From positions 1-45,141 of the forward strand of contig CAIQLG010000038.1 in the NCBI GenBank assembly GCA_903872565.1: DNA of 45,141 nucleotides. The letters run 5' to 3'. This document shows positions 1-11,626 of this stretch, piece by piece (within the stretch, counting starts at the first letter, position 1; each line of letters opens with the position of its first letter). The notes under the pieces were generated by a model. It had not been told where the DNA came from, did not search any database, and saw only the letters and a list, made by a program, of their open reading frames with translations. The DNA comes from an uncultured Lentisphaerota bacterium. GTDB lineage: Bacteria > Verrucomicrobiota > Lentisphaeria > Victivallales > GWF2-50-93. Made by a program: the position numbers and the translations under genes.

Positions 1-27
1 TCATGCAAATCAACAGACGATGGGAAT

Positions 28-435
28 TTAATAATATGCGGAAATTGCTTGCACTACGCCGTGATCCAAGGTTATTTTTTCACTTTGTCTCCTTGTCAGG
101 ATAAAGCCACGGTCAAGCCCGAAGCGCCTCATCGCCAATTCGAGGCCATTTATCTCCCTATGACGATTTTCCCCGTTCAAGTCCCAGCAGACTTGAAAAA
201 CTTCCGTGACTTTGCCGCGTTCATGAACAATGAAATCGCATTCGCCACCTTCACAATGATATGCTACCGAGTGTATAGGGCATCCTTTGTTACGCAGACA
301 TTGCGGGATCGCAGTCCCCTGTAGTATTTGTGGATGGAAAGCACATTGGCGTTCCCGGATATCTGCCCCTTCGAGTACTTCGAAACGCAGATATTCCCGG
401 AATGAAAGTGGCATCAATATTGCATGCCAATGCAA
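28..435 (-). pseudogene. Remnant of an AAA_14/DUF4143 ATPase
   Basis: The reading frame holds two recognisable pieces of the archaeal/bacterial AAA ATPase family with a C-terminal DUF4143 domain. One is the 'PLSFREYLRF' segment that normally follows the ATPase core. The other is the C-terminal nuclease-like part, seen as 'GGECDFIVHERGKV', 'QVCWDLN', 'REINGLELAM' and 'GFILT'. The Walker A and B region and most of the middle are missing, so the two pieces have been brought together by a deletion. The frame stops early at the left side, before the usual C-terminal Trp/Lys-rich end. The apparent N-terminus is only translated repeat DNA (the palindromic repeat at 443-505). These proteins are usually solitary, often horizontally moved ATPases of unknown target. 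This copy cannot be functional. Confidence 0.7.
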
Positions 436-442
436 AAGCAAC

Positions 443-505
443 GGAGGGCGGGTTTTCCTGCCCGCCAACTGGGGAGAGAATCGCGGGTTGGAAAACCCGC
501 GCTCC
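443..505. repeat. GGAGGG-type palindromic repeat, copy 1
   Basis: GC-rich imperfect palindrome made of two hairpins (GGGCGGGTTTTCCTGCCCGC and CGCGGGTTGGAAAACCCGCG) between GGAG and CTCC ends. It resembles the repeats at 1736-1789 and 5331-5422 in its ends and its 'GGTTGGAAAACCC'-like inner arm. It lies between the broken ATPase and the next gene, and is probably a dispersed REP-like element. Confidence 0.6.
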
Positions 506-660
506 GTTAACATTCAACTTTTGCAATCGGATCAATATAGTGGAAGAGACAAAGACAAACACGCATTACGTCAAAATCCCAGTTAATTCCAAATATCGTT
601 TGCTATCCGGCTTTTGATTTGTATATTTGCCTTATATTCAACAGCAACGGAGAGTGTTCA

Positions 661-1532
661 TGAACATCAATTTTCTGCCCGATAAAATCAAGAAGATCCT
701 CGAAGAGAAATTTGCGGGAAAAATTCCCGTGTCAATAGTGAGGACAAGTGGAGCGATGGATGGCCCCGGCGAAGGATATGTGGTAAGCTTCGAAGACAAG
801 GCGCTCGTGTTCTCGAGAAAACTGGGCGAGGACTCCTTTACCGTGACCGGCGGTGGATTCGGGGACATCATCAAATCTCTTAGTGTCAAAAAGGATAACT
901 ACAACACTTTTCTAGAGATGAATGTAATGGGACAACCTTTTGCGATAAAAGTTTCCAGCCTCGACAGCAAAGAAGTGCAGACGATATGGGACAAATTCAA
1001 AATTATAGCCGGCAAAGATGGAATAGGAATTGCCAAAAACGAAAAAGGCGGAGCTTCCTCTCCCTTAGCTCCTGAACCGGCGCGCAAGGAACATCAATCC
1101 TATCTGTCTTCCCGCCCCCAGGCCGCCCCCCCGACTCCTCTGGACCTCAACAAGATCAGCCCGCAGATCATTCTTGCGGCAGCAATGATGTTTGTAGCAG
1201 CGGTTGACAAGAACATCACCCCCGAGGAGAACGCCTATATCGCAACCATTTTCAAGGGCAATCACGGCATCCTGAATAAAGCCCTTGCCATTCATAAGAC
1301 TACAAGCTACGAGGATTTTCTGAAAGTCGCGAGGAAGGATCTCTCGAACGACCAGAAGACATGCATAATGGCCAATATGGTGGAAATCGCAATGCTTGAC
1401 GGTACATACTTGAGCGAAGAGCAGGAGATCGTGGAGAAGTTCGTCTCCTCAATGGGAATATCCAGAATGAACTACAACAGCATCATGAATGCACTGCTTG
1501 TCAAAAATAACATTTCGATTCTTGGCGGATGA
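661..1532 (+). CDS. TerB-like domain protein
   Basis: Soluble protein of about 290 residues. The C-terminal 110 residues or so look like a TerB/DjlA-type helical domain: 'AAAMMFVAAVDKNITPEENAYI' is followed by 'EIAMLDGTYLSEEQEIVEKF', the twice-repeated pattern 'hhhhhAxhDGxhsxxE' of this fold, in which acidic residues may bind metal. The N-terminal 110 residues are a mixed alpha/beta domain I do not recognise. A Pro/Ala-rich linker separates the halves. I chose ATG 661 rather than the upstream ATG at 627 because GGAG lies just before it and the extra residues look like untranslated leader. TerB-like domains occur in tellurite-resistance and membrane-stress systems, but no such partner genes are nearby, so the role is unknown. 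Confidence 0.7.
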
Positions 1533-1893
1533 TGCCGGAGAAAGAGATCAGATGGCAGAGGACAGACGACAGAGATGCAGTTTCACGAATTAAATTGTAA
1601 TTTTGCCACAAAAGTCTTAGAGCAGCTTATGCCACAACCCAATTTTTAACCACGGAACACACTGGGTACACAGAAAATCAGGAATAAGGCGAATAGCAGG
1701 TAATGCTCCAGAATTTTTCGCAGATTGGTATTTTTGGAGGGACGGCTTTCAGGCCGTCCACTCTCGGTCGGGGTGGAACCCGACCCTCCACCGATAGCGG
1801 AAAAAGCTCTGACGCATTTAATATAGTAGAGAATTATAGGATCTCTTTGTGCTTCATGTGCTTTTTTGTGGCTAATATTAATTGAAGATCAGA
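1533..1893. other. Intergenic stretch with a GGAGGG-type repeat
   Basis: No gene is seen here. It contains short 'TAACCACGGAACACACTGGGTACACAG' type DNA near 1650, of the kind also seen near 26715 and 30224-30322. It also holds the second GGAGGG-type palindrome at 1736-1789, which reads GGAGGGACGG...CCGTCC followed by CGGTCGGGGTGGAACCCGACC and CTCC. Small ORFs across it are translated repeat. Confidence 0.6.
1736..1789. repeat. GGAGGG-type palindromic repeat, copy 2
   Basis: It begins GGAGGGACGGCTTTC and ends GGGTGGAACCCGACCCTCC, with two internal hairpins (GGACGGC/GGCCGTCC and GTCGGG/CCCGAC). Both its ends match the copy at 5331-5422 almost exactly, which shows a dispersed element. Confidence 0.7.
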
Positions 1894-3396
1894 ATGAATA
1901 AAATCATCTTCCTATCTCTTTCCCTGATTGTCGCAATTGGCGGGACATCGGTCAAGGGAGAAAATACAGTCTATCGTGGCGCATTCCGGGTGAACAGCAG
2001 TGTGACTTCCGGAACGGAATCTGTCGAGGAGATCGCCGGCAACGCCGAGAAGGTCGGCCTTGATTTCGTCGTCATGAGCGACCAGATGCTCGTCAAGGCG
2101 GAATATGGAATTCCCCCGTTCAGAAACATCCTTAAATTGTCAATTAGAAGACCCGATGCCGTCTCATATGGACTTGATAAATATTTTGGACTCATCAAAT
2201 CGGCGGATGCCAAAAGAGATATTGTAATGATATACGGACTAGATGTGGCTCCAGGATATTTCTGGACTGGCTCCATCTTTAAAAAAAATCTCATAAACAG
2301 ACAGTTCAGCGAACAGTTGACCGTTTTCGGAAACGAGGATCCCGACTTCTATAGGAACTTGCCAGTTATTCACAACGATCTGCCGGAAAAGAATGTCATC
2401 AAAATAATTTTGAAGTCGTGGCCTCTTGTGATTTCGATATTTGGGATGCTTGTCTTTTCCAGCGCATTCATCGCGTATTACAGCGACAGACAGGGAAAAA
2501 AATATTACCGCAGGGGCAGGTTTAAGATCTCTGTCGGGATCATTTTCATAATCACAGGGGTATTGTGGACTCTCGACAACAGGCCAATGACAAGAGATTT
2601 AGGAATAGACATATATTCTTTCCAGGGCAATCTGCCGTATCAGAATCTTATTGACTATGTGAATGAGAATGGAGGCAAACACACAGGCGTGATCTGGTCC
2701 GCCCCTGAGGCAAGAACAACAAATCTAATCCGCAGAATTCCTCTCCATACGGAACCATATCTGTCCTCGGTGCTCTCCTCGATGAATCACAATGGCCTGG
2801 CTGGCATCTACGGGGACGCGATCACGGCGCATCTTCCAGGTAAGGAGTGGGATAAAATGCTTCTCGAACATTGCCAGGGGACAAGAAAAAAACTCCCGGT
2901 CATCGTGGGAGAGCTAGATTATCACGGGAAAACCGACAGACCCATAGATCTCATACAGACAAGTGTCTTCTGCGAGAAGACGAATTCGAAGCCGGAAAGA
3001 AGGAACAAGATCATTGAGTCAATCTTGGCAGGGAAATCGTATGCTGTCTTTAAAGGTGCAAAAAGCGAAATCGTGTTGATCGAAGTAAAACTCTCCTCCG
3101 GAGACAAAAAGGCGGAACTTGGCGAAACACTCGAAGTTGGCGGCGACAAGATCACTCTCGACATAAGGGGCACACTCAGCTCTCCCAAAGAGGAGAGTCT
3201 GGACTTCGCACTCGTCATGAATGGCAATTTACTTTGCGGGAAACAAATCAAGGCTTCAGCAGGGAAATTTGAAATCTCGGAGACATTCGAAGCAGATCCG
3301 GGTTTGAAAAACAAACAATATGTAAGATTCTACATTAGAAGCGGCAGTTCGGGCTGGCTGCTCGCCAACCCCATATTTATCAAAAAAAACAGATGA
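1894..3396 (+). CDS. PHP-like membrane protein with degenerate metal site
   Basis: Protein of 500 residues with a signal-like N-terminus and two close membrane helices at about residues 174-196 and 209-228. The segment after the signal, 'YRGAFRVNSSVTSGTESVEE' then 'KVGLDFVVMSDQ', follows the layout of PHP-domain phosphoesterases ('HxHSxxSxG...ExxxxAkxxGLDFVxxTDH'), but the metal-binding histidines are replaced (HxH by RVN, DH by DQ). A later segment, 'NHNGLAGIYGDAITAH', may be the continuation of the fold after the membrane hairpin. The C-terminal 130 residues look like a beta-rich domain. ATG 1894 is preferred over TTG 1882. The last four bases overlap the start of the YgiQ-like gene (ATGA), so the two are translationally coupled. 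Function unknown; a non-catalytic role is likely if the PHP reading is right. Confidence 0.6.
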   Translation: MNKIIFLSLSLIVAIGGTSVKGENTVYRGAFRVNSSVTSGTESVEEIAGNAEKVGLDFVVMSDQMLVKAEYGIPPFRNILKLSIRRPDAVSYGLDKYFGLIKSADAKRDIVMIYGLDVAPGYFWTGSIFKKNLINRQFSEQLTVFGNEDPDFYRNLPVIHNDLPEKNVIKIILKSWPLVISIFGMLVFSSAFIAYYSDRQGKKYYRRGRFKISVGIIFIITGVLWTLDNRPMTRDLGIDIYSFQGNLPYQNLIDYVNENGGKHTGVIWSAPEARTTNLIRRIPLHTEPYLSSVLSSMNHNGLAGIYGDAITAHLPGKEWDKMLLEHCQGTRKKLPVIVGELDYHGKTDRPIDLIQTSVFCEKTNSKPERRNKIIESILAGKSYAVFKGAKSEIVLIEVKLSSGDKKAELGETLEVGGDKITLDIRGTLSSPKEESLDFALVMNGNLLCGKQIKASAGKFEISETFEADPGLKNKQYVRFYIRSGSSGWLLANPIFIKKNR

Positions 3397-5099
3397 TTGA
3401 ATCAGAACATTTTATACCGATGTCGAAGTCGGAGATGAAAAAGCTCGGATGGGACGAGCTCGATGTACTGCTCGTGACTGGCGATGCATACGTGGATCAT
3501 CCGTCTTTCGGAATCGCGATCATAGGAAGACTGCTCACCTCCAAAGGATACAGGACCGGGATAATTTCACAGCCCGACTGGAAGAATCCAGAATCGCTTA
3601 AAACAATGGGCACGCCACGCATCGCCTGCGCCGTTAGCTCCGGGAACATTGACTCCATGCTCTGCATTTATACTGCGGGAAGGCGGATGCGCAAGGAGGA
3701 CGCGTACTCCCCAGGCGGAATAACTGGGCTTCGCCCGCCACACGCTGTCGTGGTGTATTCACAGCTCGCCAGACAGGCGTTCGGCAGTGTCCCGGTAATA
3801 ATCGGCGGAGTCGAGGCGAGCATGCGCCGTTTTGCGCATTATGACTACTGGCAGGATAAGATCCGCCCGGGAATTCTCGCGGACAGCAAGGCGGACATTC
3901 TCGTGTATGGAATGGGAGAGAAAGCTATATTGGAGATACTCGGCAGATTGTCTTCCGGCAAAGACATGTCTTCTATAAGGGGAACGGTCAGATTTCCAGG
4001 CAAGAAAGCCTCCGAGAGTTTCCTGTCAGACTGCGGAGCCAGCATCGAACTTCCTACATACGAGGATGTTACCAAAAGTCCTGATGCGCTCATGGATCAG
4101 ACAAAGATCATAGAATCCGAGATGAATCCGTTTTCCGCAAAATGTCTTTTCCAGAGGCACAATGACAGGGTGATGATACAGGAGTCTCCCTGCATTCCAT
4201 TGAACACGGAGGATCTTGACAAAATCTACTCGCTCCCGTTTACAGGTCTGCCACATCCATCGTACAAGGAGAAGATTCCTGCATATGAGATGATTAAAAA
4301 CTCGATCACGTCTCTGAGAGGATGCCCCGGAGCATGTTCCTTCTGCGGCATAAGCTTGCATCAGGGAAAATTCGTCACTTCACGCAGCAGGGAATCAATA
4401 CTCTGCGAAATTCGCAGACTTGCAGGCAGAAAGGATTTCCGCGGAACAGTTTCGGACATGGGCGGTCCGACCGCGAACACATACGGGCACAGGCAGTCCG
4501 GCGGGGAAATCTGCGAAAAATGCAAAAGGGTGTCATGCCTTTTTCCTGAAATATGCCGTCACTACAATGTTGACCAGCATGCGCTGATGAATTTGCTGGA
4601 GGAGGCCGCAAGAATTCCCGGTGTCGAGCATCTCTTCATCAGCTCGGGACTGAGGCTCGATCTCGCCATGAGGCAGAAGGCGCAGAGCGCGAAAATAATC
4701 AGGAACAATGTGTCCGGGCACTTGAAGGTTGCGCCGGAACACCTTGATGACGAAGTTCTTGCGCTTATGAGGAAGAATCCGTCAAAGGATTTTCTCGAAT
4801 TTATCGACTTGTTCAGGGAAGAAACGGAAAAGTCGGGAAAGAAGCAGTTTGTAACACCGTATTTCATCTCCAACTTCCCGGGCTCCACCGATGAATCAAC
4901 GAAGAAGATTGAGTCTTTTCTGCACAAGCACAGGTGGGAACTCCAGCAGGTTCAGGATTTCATTCCTCTGCCTCTCACAATGGCGGCGGCAATGTATTAC
5001 TGCGGAAAGAGTTGCGATGGTAATAAGATTCATGTGAACAAAGGATTGAAGGAACGCAGACCACAGATCAAGGCGCTGAAAAAGGGCATACCTAACTAA
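3393..5099 (+). CDS. ygiQ: YgiQ-family radical SAM protein (UPF0313)
   Basis: Radical S-adenosylmethionine enzyme of the YgiQ family, 568 residues. The [4Fe-4S]-binding CxxxCxxC triad is at Cys311, Cys315 and Cys318 ('RGCPGACSFCG'). The N-terminal half carries the family's B12-binding-like region ('DVLLVTGDAYVDHPSFG', 'VIIGGVEASMRRFAHYDYW'), and the late 'VAPEHLDDEVLALM' and 'QDFIPLPLTMA' segments are typical. It lacks the long basic C-terminal tail of the Escherichia coli protein. The substrate of this family is not established. The gene starts inside the stop of the PHP-like gene, so the pair forms an operon. The roughly 500 bases that follow hold no gene. Confidence 0.92.
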   Translation: MIESEHFIPMSKSEMKKLGWDELDVLLVTGDAYVDHPSFGIAIIGRLLTSKGYRTGIISQPDWKNPESLKTMGTPRIACAVSSGNIDSMLCIYTAGRRMRKEDAYSPGGITGLRPPHAVVVYSQLARQAFGSVPVIIGGVEASMRRFAHYDYWQDKIRPGILADSKADILVYGMGEKAILEILGRLSSGKDMSSIRGTVRFPGKKASESFLSDCGASIELPTYEDVTKSPDALMDQTKIIESEMNPFSAKCLFQRHNDRVMIQESPCIPLNTEDLDKIYSLPFTGLPHPSYKEKIPAYEMIKNSITSLRGCPGACSFCGISLHQGKFVTSRSRESILCEIRRLAGRKDFRGTVSDMGGPTANTYGHRQSGGEICEKCKRVSCLFPEICRHYNVDQHALMNLLEEAARIPGVEHLFISSGLRLDLAMRQKAQSAKIIRNNVSGHLKVAPEHLDDEVLALMRKNPSKDFLEFIDLFREETEKSGKKQFVTPYFISNFPGSTDESTKKIESFLHKHRWELQQVQDFIPLPLTMAAAMYYCGKSCDGNKIHVNKGLKERRPQIKALKKGIPN

Positions 5100-5330
5100 A
5101 CTTTTATCGTCATGAGCGAAGCTCCCAGGTCTGCGCGTGCCCCTTCGTTGTTCTCTGGACTATGCAGGGCAGGCAAAGTCACCGCTCAGTTTTTCAAAGC
5201 TCAAGCATAGCGCAGACTTCGCCGTCTGCGCACTCCGGGGATTCGTCCCGCAAGTGCGAAAATCATTTGCAGAATGTTATTTGTGAAAAAAAGGTAATCC
5301 GTCAGTCTTTTTCGGCAAATGACTTTTTTC

Positions 5331-5422
5331 GAGGGACGGCTTTCCGCCTTTGTTCGCTTGCAAACTACGGCGTGACATGCCACGCCGTCCATAAGGCGGT
5401 CGGGGTGGAACCCGACCCTCCA
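5331..5422. repeat. GGAGGG-type palindromic repeat, copy 3
   Basis: It reads GAGGGACGGCTTTCCGCC at the left and GGCGGTCGGGGTGGAACCCG then ACCCTCC at the right. The outer arms pair over about eight bases and the centre is longer than in copy 2, with a further palindrome (CGGCGTGACATGCCACGCCG). Confidence 0.7.
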
Positions 5423-5511
5423 GTGGCGGTTTCTGGAGTAAAACTGACGCATTACAAAAAAGGGCAAAAATAACAGTTTTCCCCATAGTTTTTTAGTATG
5501 GAGATGCTACC

Positions 5512-5539
5512 TTGAAAGGCATGCCGAGCTGATTATAAT
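5512..5539 (+). promoter_or_regulatory. Putative sigma-70-type promoter for gyrB
   Basis: TTGAAA (5512-5517) and TATAAT (5534-5539) are spaced 16 bases apart. The -10 matches the consensus exactly and lies upstream of gyrB in an otherwise empty AT-rich stretch. Pattern match only. Confidence 0.4.
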
Positions 5540-5612
5540 TATGCCTGTCTTTTTTAAGCTTGCACAATGGTCATATCAACAATCAATTAAAATATATATT
5601 GGGAGAAAGTAG

Positions 5613-8102
<2,490 letters not shown>

Positions 8103-8117
8103 TAAGGCTGGGGAATT

Positions 8118-8275
8118 GAACGTTGAACACCCAATATCCAACACTCAATTTCCAACCGATGAAGGACAGAAATAAACTTGGACATTGGATATTCCGTGTT
8201 GATTATTGGATGTTCATCCTGACAACAAAAGACAATGTTCAATAATCAATGACCAATTTTCAATGTTCAATTTGA
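8118..8275. repeat. Inverted short-repeat array without a gene
   Basis: The left part (8118-8157) is made of short units such as ACCCAATATCC, AACACTCAATTTCC and AACC. The right part (8178-8220) carries the complementary type TTGGACATTGGATATTCC and ATTATTGGATGTT. From 8233 follow CAATGTTCAATAATCAATG and CAATTTTCAATGTTCAA. The two halves can fold back on one another. The arrangement is like the arrays flanking the two four-helix-bundle genes, but no gene is enclosed. Confidence 0.55.
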
Positions 8276-8331
8276 GTTCAAAGTTCTGGCGTAACAGGTT
8301 TATCTGAGGATATTTAGCGACTGAGAGGCAT

Positions 8332-10071
8332 ATGGAATCCAGAAAAATTTTGAGAAGGACACTTTCTGAGAAGTTCAGCAAGTATTTCAATATCCTTGAC
8401 AGAAACTTCATACTTCTTCTTGCATTTCTGGCGACAGCCCTGGGAATAATTCTGTTTTTCGTCTACAGGAATTTCCAGCAGGAGAAGATCAGAGCATTCG
8501 AGAACGAATCCCAGTTCATTGTGAAACTGTATGGCAGGATGATAGAGAGGGAAATCAGGAGCTTGAGATCTTCCGTAAGGGAGATATCGAAATTTTCATC
8601 GCTTGTTGAGATGGGGGAAGACGGAAAAGAGCTTGTCCGCAACTATTATTCCTCCATAGGCGACGGTGAAATCTCTTTTTCTGTGATCCGGATTGATGAA
8701 AACAAGAAGCTCGTATACTCATATCCAGAGGAACAGATTGCCGGGAAGAAACTGCTCTGCAAAGATCTCAAAGAACCTCCGCAGAAAGAATTCACCGCAG
8801 TATCTGGACTCCACGAGATATTTTCCGGATACAAGGGGGTGATCATAACAGCTCCTATTTTCGAAGGTACAGGTAATTTCAGGGGCTGGATAGGGGTCAT
8901 CCTGGATTCAAGCACGCTTGCAAGAAACTATCTCGGGGAACTCCAAGTAAGGGGAGTGGGAAGAGCATGGATTGTGGACAGCGAGGGTAGTCTCATCCTT
9001 TCCCCGTCCTATTCGGGGAAAGAACTCAAGGTTTCTCTTCTTACCGAAATAAGAACATCTCTGCTTGAGGAGCTTGCCGCCAAAAAAGATGGAATTGCCA
9101 TCTATGAACTCATAGAGAAACAGAAGAACAGCGCCAGGATTCTCTCCTTCGGAAGGATAAATGTCAGCGAGGGTAACTCATGGTTCATATGTCTTGATGC
9201 CACACTCGAGGAAATACAGGAATCACTCCCGCGTTTCGAGATATTGGAAAGATATTTCATGATTCCTGTTCTGATATTCATATTGATGTCTGTCATCCTT
9301 ATTCTGGTGTACAGATACTTTGCAAAATACTATACGATGATGCTTAGGGAACAACTGTTGAGTTCGCAGAAAATGGAGGCGCTGGGAATGTTTGTGAACG
9401 GCCTCGCACACGACTTCAACAACATCATCCAACTCATCAGCGGCGTTTCATTCCTGCTGAAAGGAAACAACGGGCAGGCGACCGAAAAGGACATCAGTCT
9501 CCTCGATGACTTGTCCAAGAAATCAGATGCGCTAACCGCCCAGCTTGTAAACTTTTCCAGAAGCATTGAAATAGAAACCGATGAAATAGATCTGAACCGC
9601 AGCATTTCCGGCACCCTCGAGATAGTACAGTATTTGCTGGGGAATAGGATCGTCCTTAAAACGGATGTTCAGCCTGGCATCCCCAAAATAATTGCCAATC
9701 CTACGCAGATCGAGGAAATTATTATCAATCTCTGCATAAACGCCTACGACGCGATGCCAAGTGGAGGATTTCTTACGGTGGGAAGCAAAGTGGCTGAAGA
9801 CAAGGATGTCGAACGCTATCAGCTCAGGAAAAACACCCGATATTTAAAGTTGTCCGTAGTGGACACAGGAACAGGAATCCCGGAAGAAATCCAGAAAAGA
9901 ATTTTCGACCCGTTCTTCAGCACCAAGGGTGAAAAGGGTACCGGGTTAGGGCTTGCAACTGTCCAGAGGATTGCCGAGTCATTCGGAGGCGCCGTGAAGT
10001 TCGAGACCGAAAAGTCCAAGGGGACATCTTTCTTCGTCTTTTTTCCAGTGAAAGAAAAACAAAATAAGTGA
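8332..10071 (+). CDS. Membrane sensor histidine kinase with extracytoplasmic Cache-like domain
   Basis: Signal-transducing histidine kinase of 579 residues. One membrane helix is near residues 25-44 and a second near 308-330. The 260 residues between them resemble a double-Cache sensor ('FSVIRIDENKKLVYSYPEEQ', 'GWIGVILDSSTLARNY'). After the membrane come the dimerisation helix with phospho-acceptor His360 in 'GLAHDFNN', the N box 'NLCINAYDAM', G1 'DTGTGIPEE' and G2 'GTGLGLATV' of the HATPase domain. There is no receiver domain and no response-regulator gene next to it, so its partner lies elsewhere. purQ begins five bases after its stop, an unusual pairing probably due to chance co-transcription. 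The ligand is unknown. Confidence 0.88.
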   Translation: MESRKILRRTLSEKFSKYFNILDRNFILLLAFLATALGIILFFVYRNFQQEKIRAFENESQFIVKLYGRMIEREIRSLRSSVREISKFSSLVEMGEDGKELVRNYYSSIGDGEISFSVIRIDENKKLVYSYPEEQIAGKKLLCKDLKEPPQKEFTAVSGLHEIFSGYKGVIITAPIFEGTGNFRGWIGVILDSSTLARNYLGELQVRGVGRAWIVDSEGSLILSPSYSGKELKVSLLTEIRTSLLEELAAKKDGIAIYELIEKQKNSARILSFGRINVSEGNSWFICLDATLEEIQESLPRFEILERYFMIPVLIFILMSVILILVYRYFAKYYTMMLREQLLSSQKMEALGMFVNGLAHDFNNIIQLISGVSFLLKGNNGQATEKDISLLDDLSKKSDALTAQLVNFSRSIEIETDEIDLNRSISGTLEIVQYLLGNRIVLKTDVQPGIPKIIANPTQIEEIIINLCINAYDAMPSGGFLTVGSKVAEDKDVERYQLRKNTRYLKLSVVDTGTGIPEEIQKRIFDPFFSTKGEKGTGLGLATVQRIAESFGGAVKFETEKSKGTSFFVFFPVKEKQNK

Positions 10072-10075
10072 AAAA

Positions 10076-10876
10076 ATGAAAAAAATAAAAGCTCTAGTGA
10101 TAACAGGGTTCGGGCTCAACTGCGAGACCGAAACCTCTGCCGCCTTTTCAATGTGCGGAGCGGAACCACTGCAGATCCATCTCAACGAACTTACAAGAGA
10201 TAAGAATACATTCGATCAGTGCCATATACTCGTATTCATAGGTGGTTTCTCCTTCGGGGATCACCTCGGTGCAGGAACGGTCTTCGCCAACAGGATAAAA
10301 TACAGGTTCAGGGAACAGCTCGGGAAGTTCATAGCCGATGGAAAACTTATAATCGGTATCTGCAACGGCTTCCAGACGCTCACACGCCTCGGGCTTGTCC
10401 CGGCCATCGGGAAAAAATATTTCAGACAGCAGGCCGCCCTGGCGCACAACGAGTCAGGTGTATTCAGGGACGACTGGGTTTACCTTCGGGCCAACCCCGA
10501 AAGCCCATGTGTCTTCACCAAAGGAATTGACAGGATTTTCCTTCCCGTAAGACACGGGGAAGGAAAGTTCGTCGCGGACGAATCTGTACTCCAGAAGATC
10601 GAGAAAAACAATCTTGTCTCGCTGAGATACTGCGATGAGAATGGAAAGACCGGCAAAGGATTCCCTGTCAACCCGAACGGTTCATTGAACGACATAGCCG
10701 GAATCTGCGATCCGACCGGGAGAATCTTCGGGCTCATGCCGCACCCTGAGGCATTCCTTTCACCATTCAACTCCCCTTGCTGGACTTCCCAGAAGATATC
10801 GGGAAAACTTCCTGAAGAGGGACAGGGCATCGCAATCTTCCGCAACGCCGTGGAGTTTGCCAGGGAAAATCTATAG
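10076..10876 (+). CDS. purQ: Phosphoribosylformylglycinamidine synthase, glutaminase subunit
   Basis: Glutamine amidotransferase subunit that supplies ammonia for the fourth step of purine synthesis. The class I triad context is visible: the nucleophile Cys in 'GICNGFQ' and the late 'MPHPEAF' containing the catalytic His and Glu. 'GGFSFGDHLGAG' is characteristic of PurQ. At 266 residues it has the longer form of the protein, with 'QAALAHNESGVF' as in the glutaminase domain of large PurL. The synthetase subunit (purL) is not in the window. ATG 10076 directly follows the histidine-kinase stop with a purine-rich leader. An imperfect inverted repeat (TCAGATTTCCTGA ... TCAGGGAAATCTGA) lies just downstream and could be a weak terminator. 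Confidence 0.93.
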   Translation: MKKIKALVITGFGLNCETETSAAFSMCGAEPLQIHLNELTRDKNTFDQCHILVFIGGFSFGDHLGAGTVFANRIKYRFREQLGKFIADGKLIIGICNGFQTLTRLGLVPAIGKKYFRQQAALAHNESGVFRDDWVYLRANPESPCVFTKGIDRIFLPVRHGEGKFVADESVLQKIEKNNLVSLRYCDENGKTGKGFPVNPNGSLNDIAGICDPTGRIFGLMPHPEAFLSPFNSPCWTSQKISGKLPEEGQGIAIFRNAVEFARENL

Positions 10877-11026
10877 TTTCAGATTTCCTGATCCGTCAAC
10901 ACATTTGGCATGATGCCCATGAAAAAGGCTAATGTGACAATCTTGCGTTTGTCAGGGAAATCTGAACATGAAATTCCTCTTGCATCGGAATTTAGCAACA
11001 TGCCTCCCTGCACTCCAATATGTTTC

Positions 11027-11626
11027 TCACAACAGCCTCCGGCAGATGAGCGAAGCGATGAATGTCACATCCTCTGTGGAAAATATTCCCTTTATCGAGG
11101 AGTCGAAAAAAAGTTCCGCCGATGCTGGAAACTCCTCGTCTCCGGTCCGGTACACAAATGTGGCATATACTTTGCCGATGACATGGATCTCCGCAGAAAG
11201 GTCGCCCAGCTCGAGTTTGCGTAAATCGAATCTCACAAAATTCTTCCTCAGACGTTCGAGATCGTTTTTAATGACGGATGCGACTATGTTTACGCTTCTC
11301 GACTGGAATGGCCCATAATAGAACTGGCCGCCCGGGAGTTCCCTGAAACTTATAAGCTTTCCTGTAAGGCTTGGGGTGCTCTCGCATAACAGATAGTGAA
11401 GAACTAGAATCCTGACTTCCGGCTTGACCGCCTTCCCAGTGACTTTATCAATCACCTCAAAATTTTTTGTCGAGACTGTGCAGTCGCCCCCTAGAATCCG
11501 GACAAGAATAGTGTCCGGACTTTCAAGGCTGAATCCCAGTCTGCCGGCATTTTCCGCGAAGTTCGCATCTGCGAGTTTTGCAGACGCAATCCTCACCGCC
11601 TCGTTGAATGCTTCAGTCTTGGACAT
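11027..11626 (-). CDS. DUF3786 protein
   Basis: Protein of 199 residues that fits the DUF3786 family. Typical segments are 'LGGDCTV', 'HYLL' and 'FRELPGGQFYYGPF', followed by an alpha/beta domain ending near 'VYRTGDEEFPASAELFFDSS'. The family has no proven function. From memory, members are frequent in anaerobes that carry CODH/ACS, often near acs or corrinoid-protein genes. Here it lies on the same strand as, and downstream of, the acs cluster, separated from acsV only by a broken rhuM gene. I infer it was once the last gene of that cluster and may take part in corrinoid or acetyl-CoA synthase metabolism. ATG 11626 is the only good start. Confidence 0.75.
   Translation of the reverse strand: MSKTEAFNEAVRIASAKLADANFAENAGRLGFSLESPDTILVRILGGDCTVSTKNFEVIDKVTGKAVKPEVRILVLHYLLCESTPSLTGKLISFRELPGGQFYYGPFQSRSVNIVASVIKNDLERLRKNFVRFDLRKLELGDLSAEIHVIGKVYATFVYRTGDEEFPASAELFFDSSIKGIFSTEDVTFIASLICRRLL

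Larger units (their letters stand above)
5100..5612. other. Gene-free region before gyrB
   Basis: No coding region is supported. It carries a GGAGGG-type repeat at 5331-5422 and AT-rich DNA from 5460 to gyrB that probably holds the gyrB promoter. 'TTGAAA' at 5512 and 'TATAAT' at 5534 are spaced 16 bases apart and read toward gyrB, about 75 bases upstream of its start. That promoter is a pattern match only. Confidence 0.5.

Noticed and set aside
5162..5486. Several 70-100-codon frames on both strands before gyrB
   Set aside because: They all run through the GGAGGG-type palindrome, and none has a start signal or domain.
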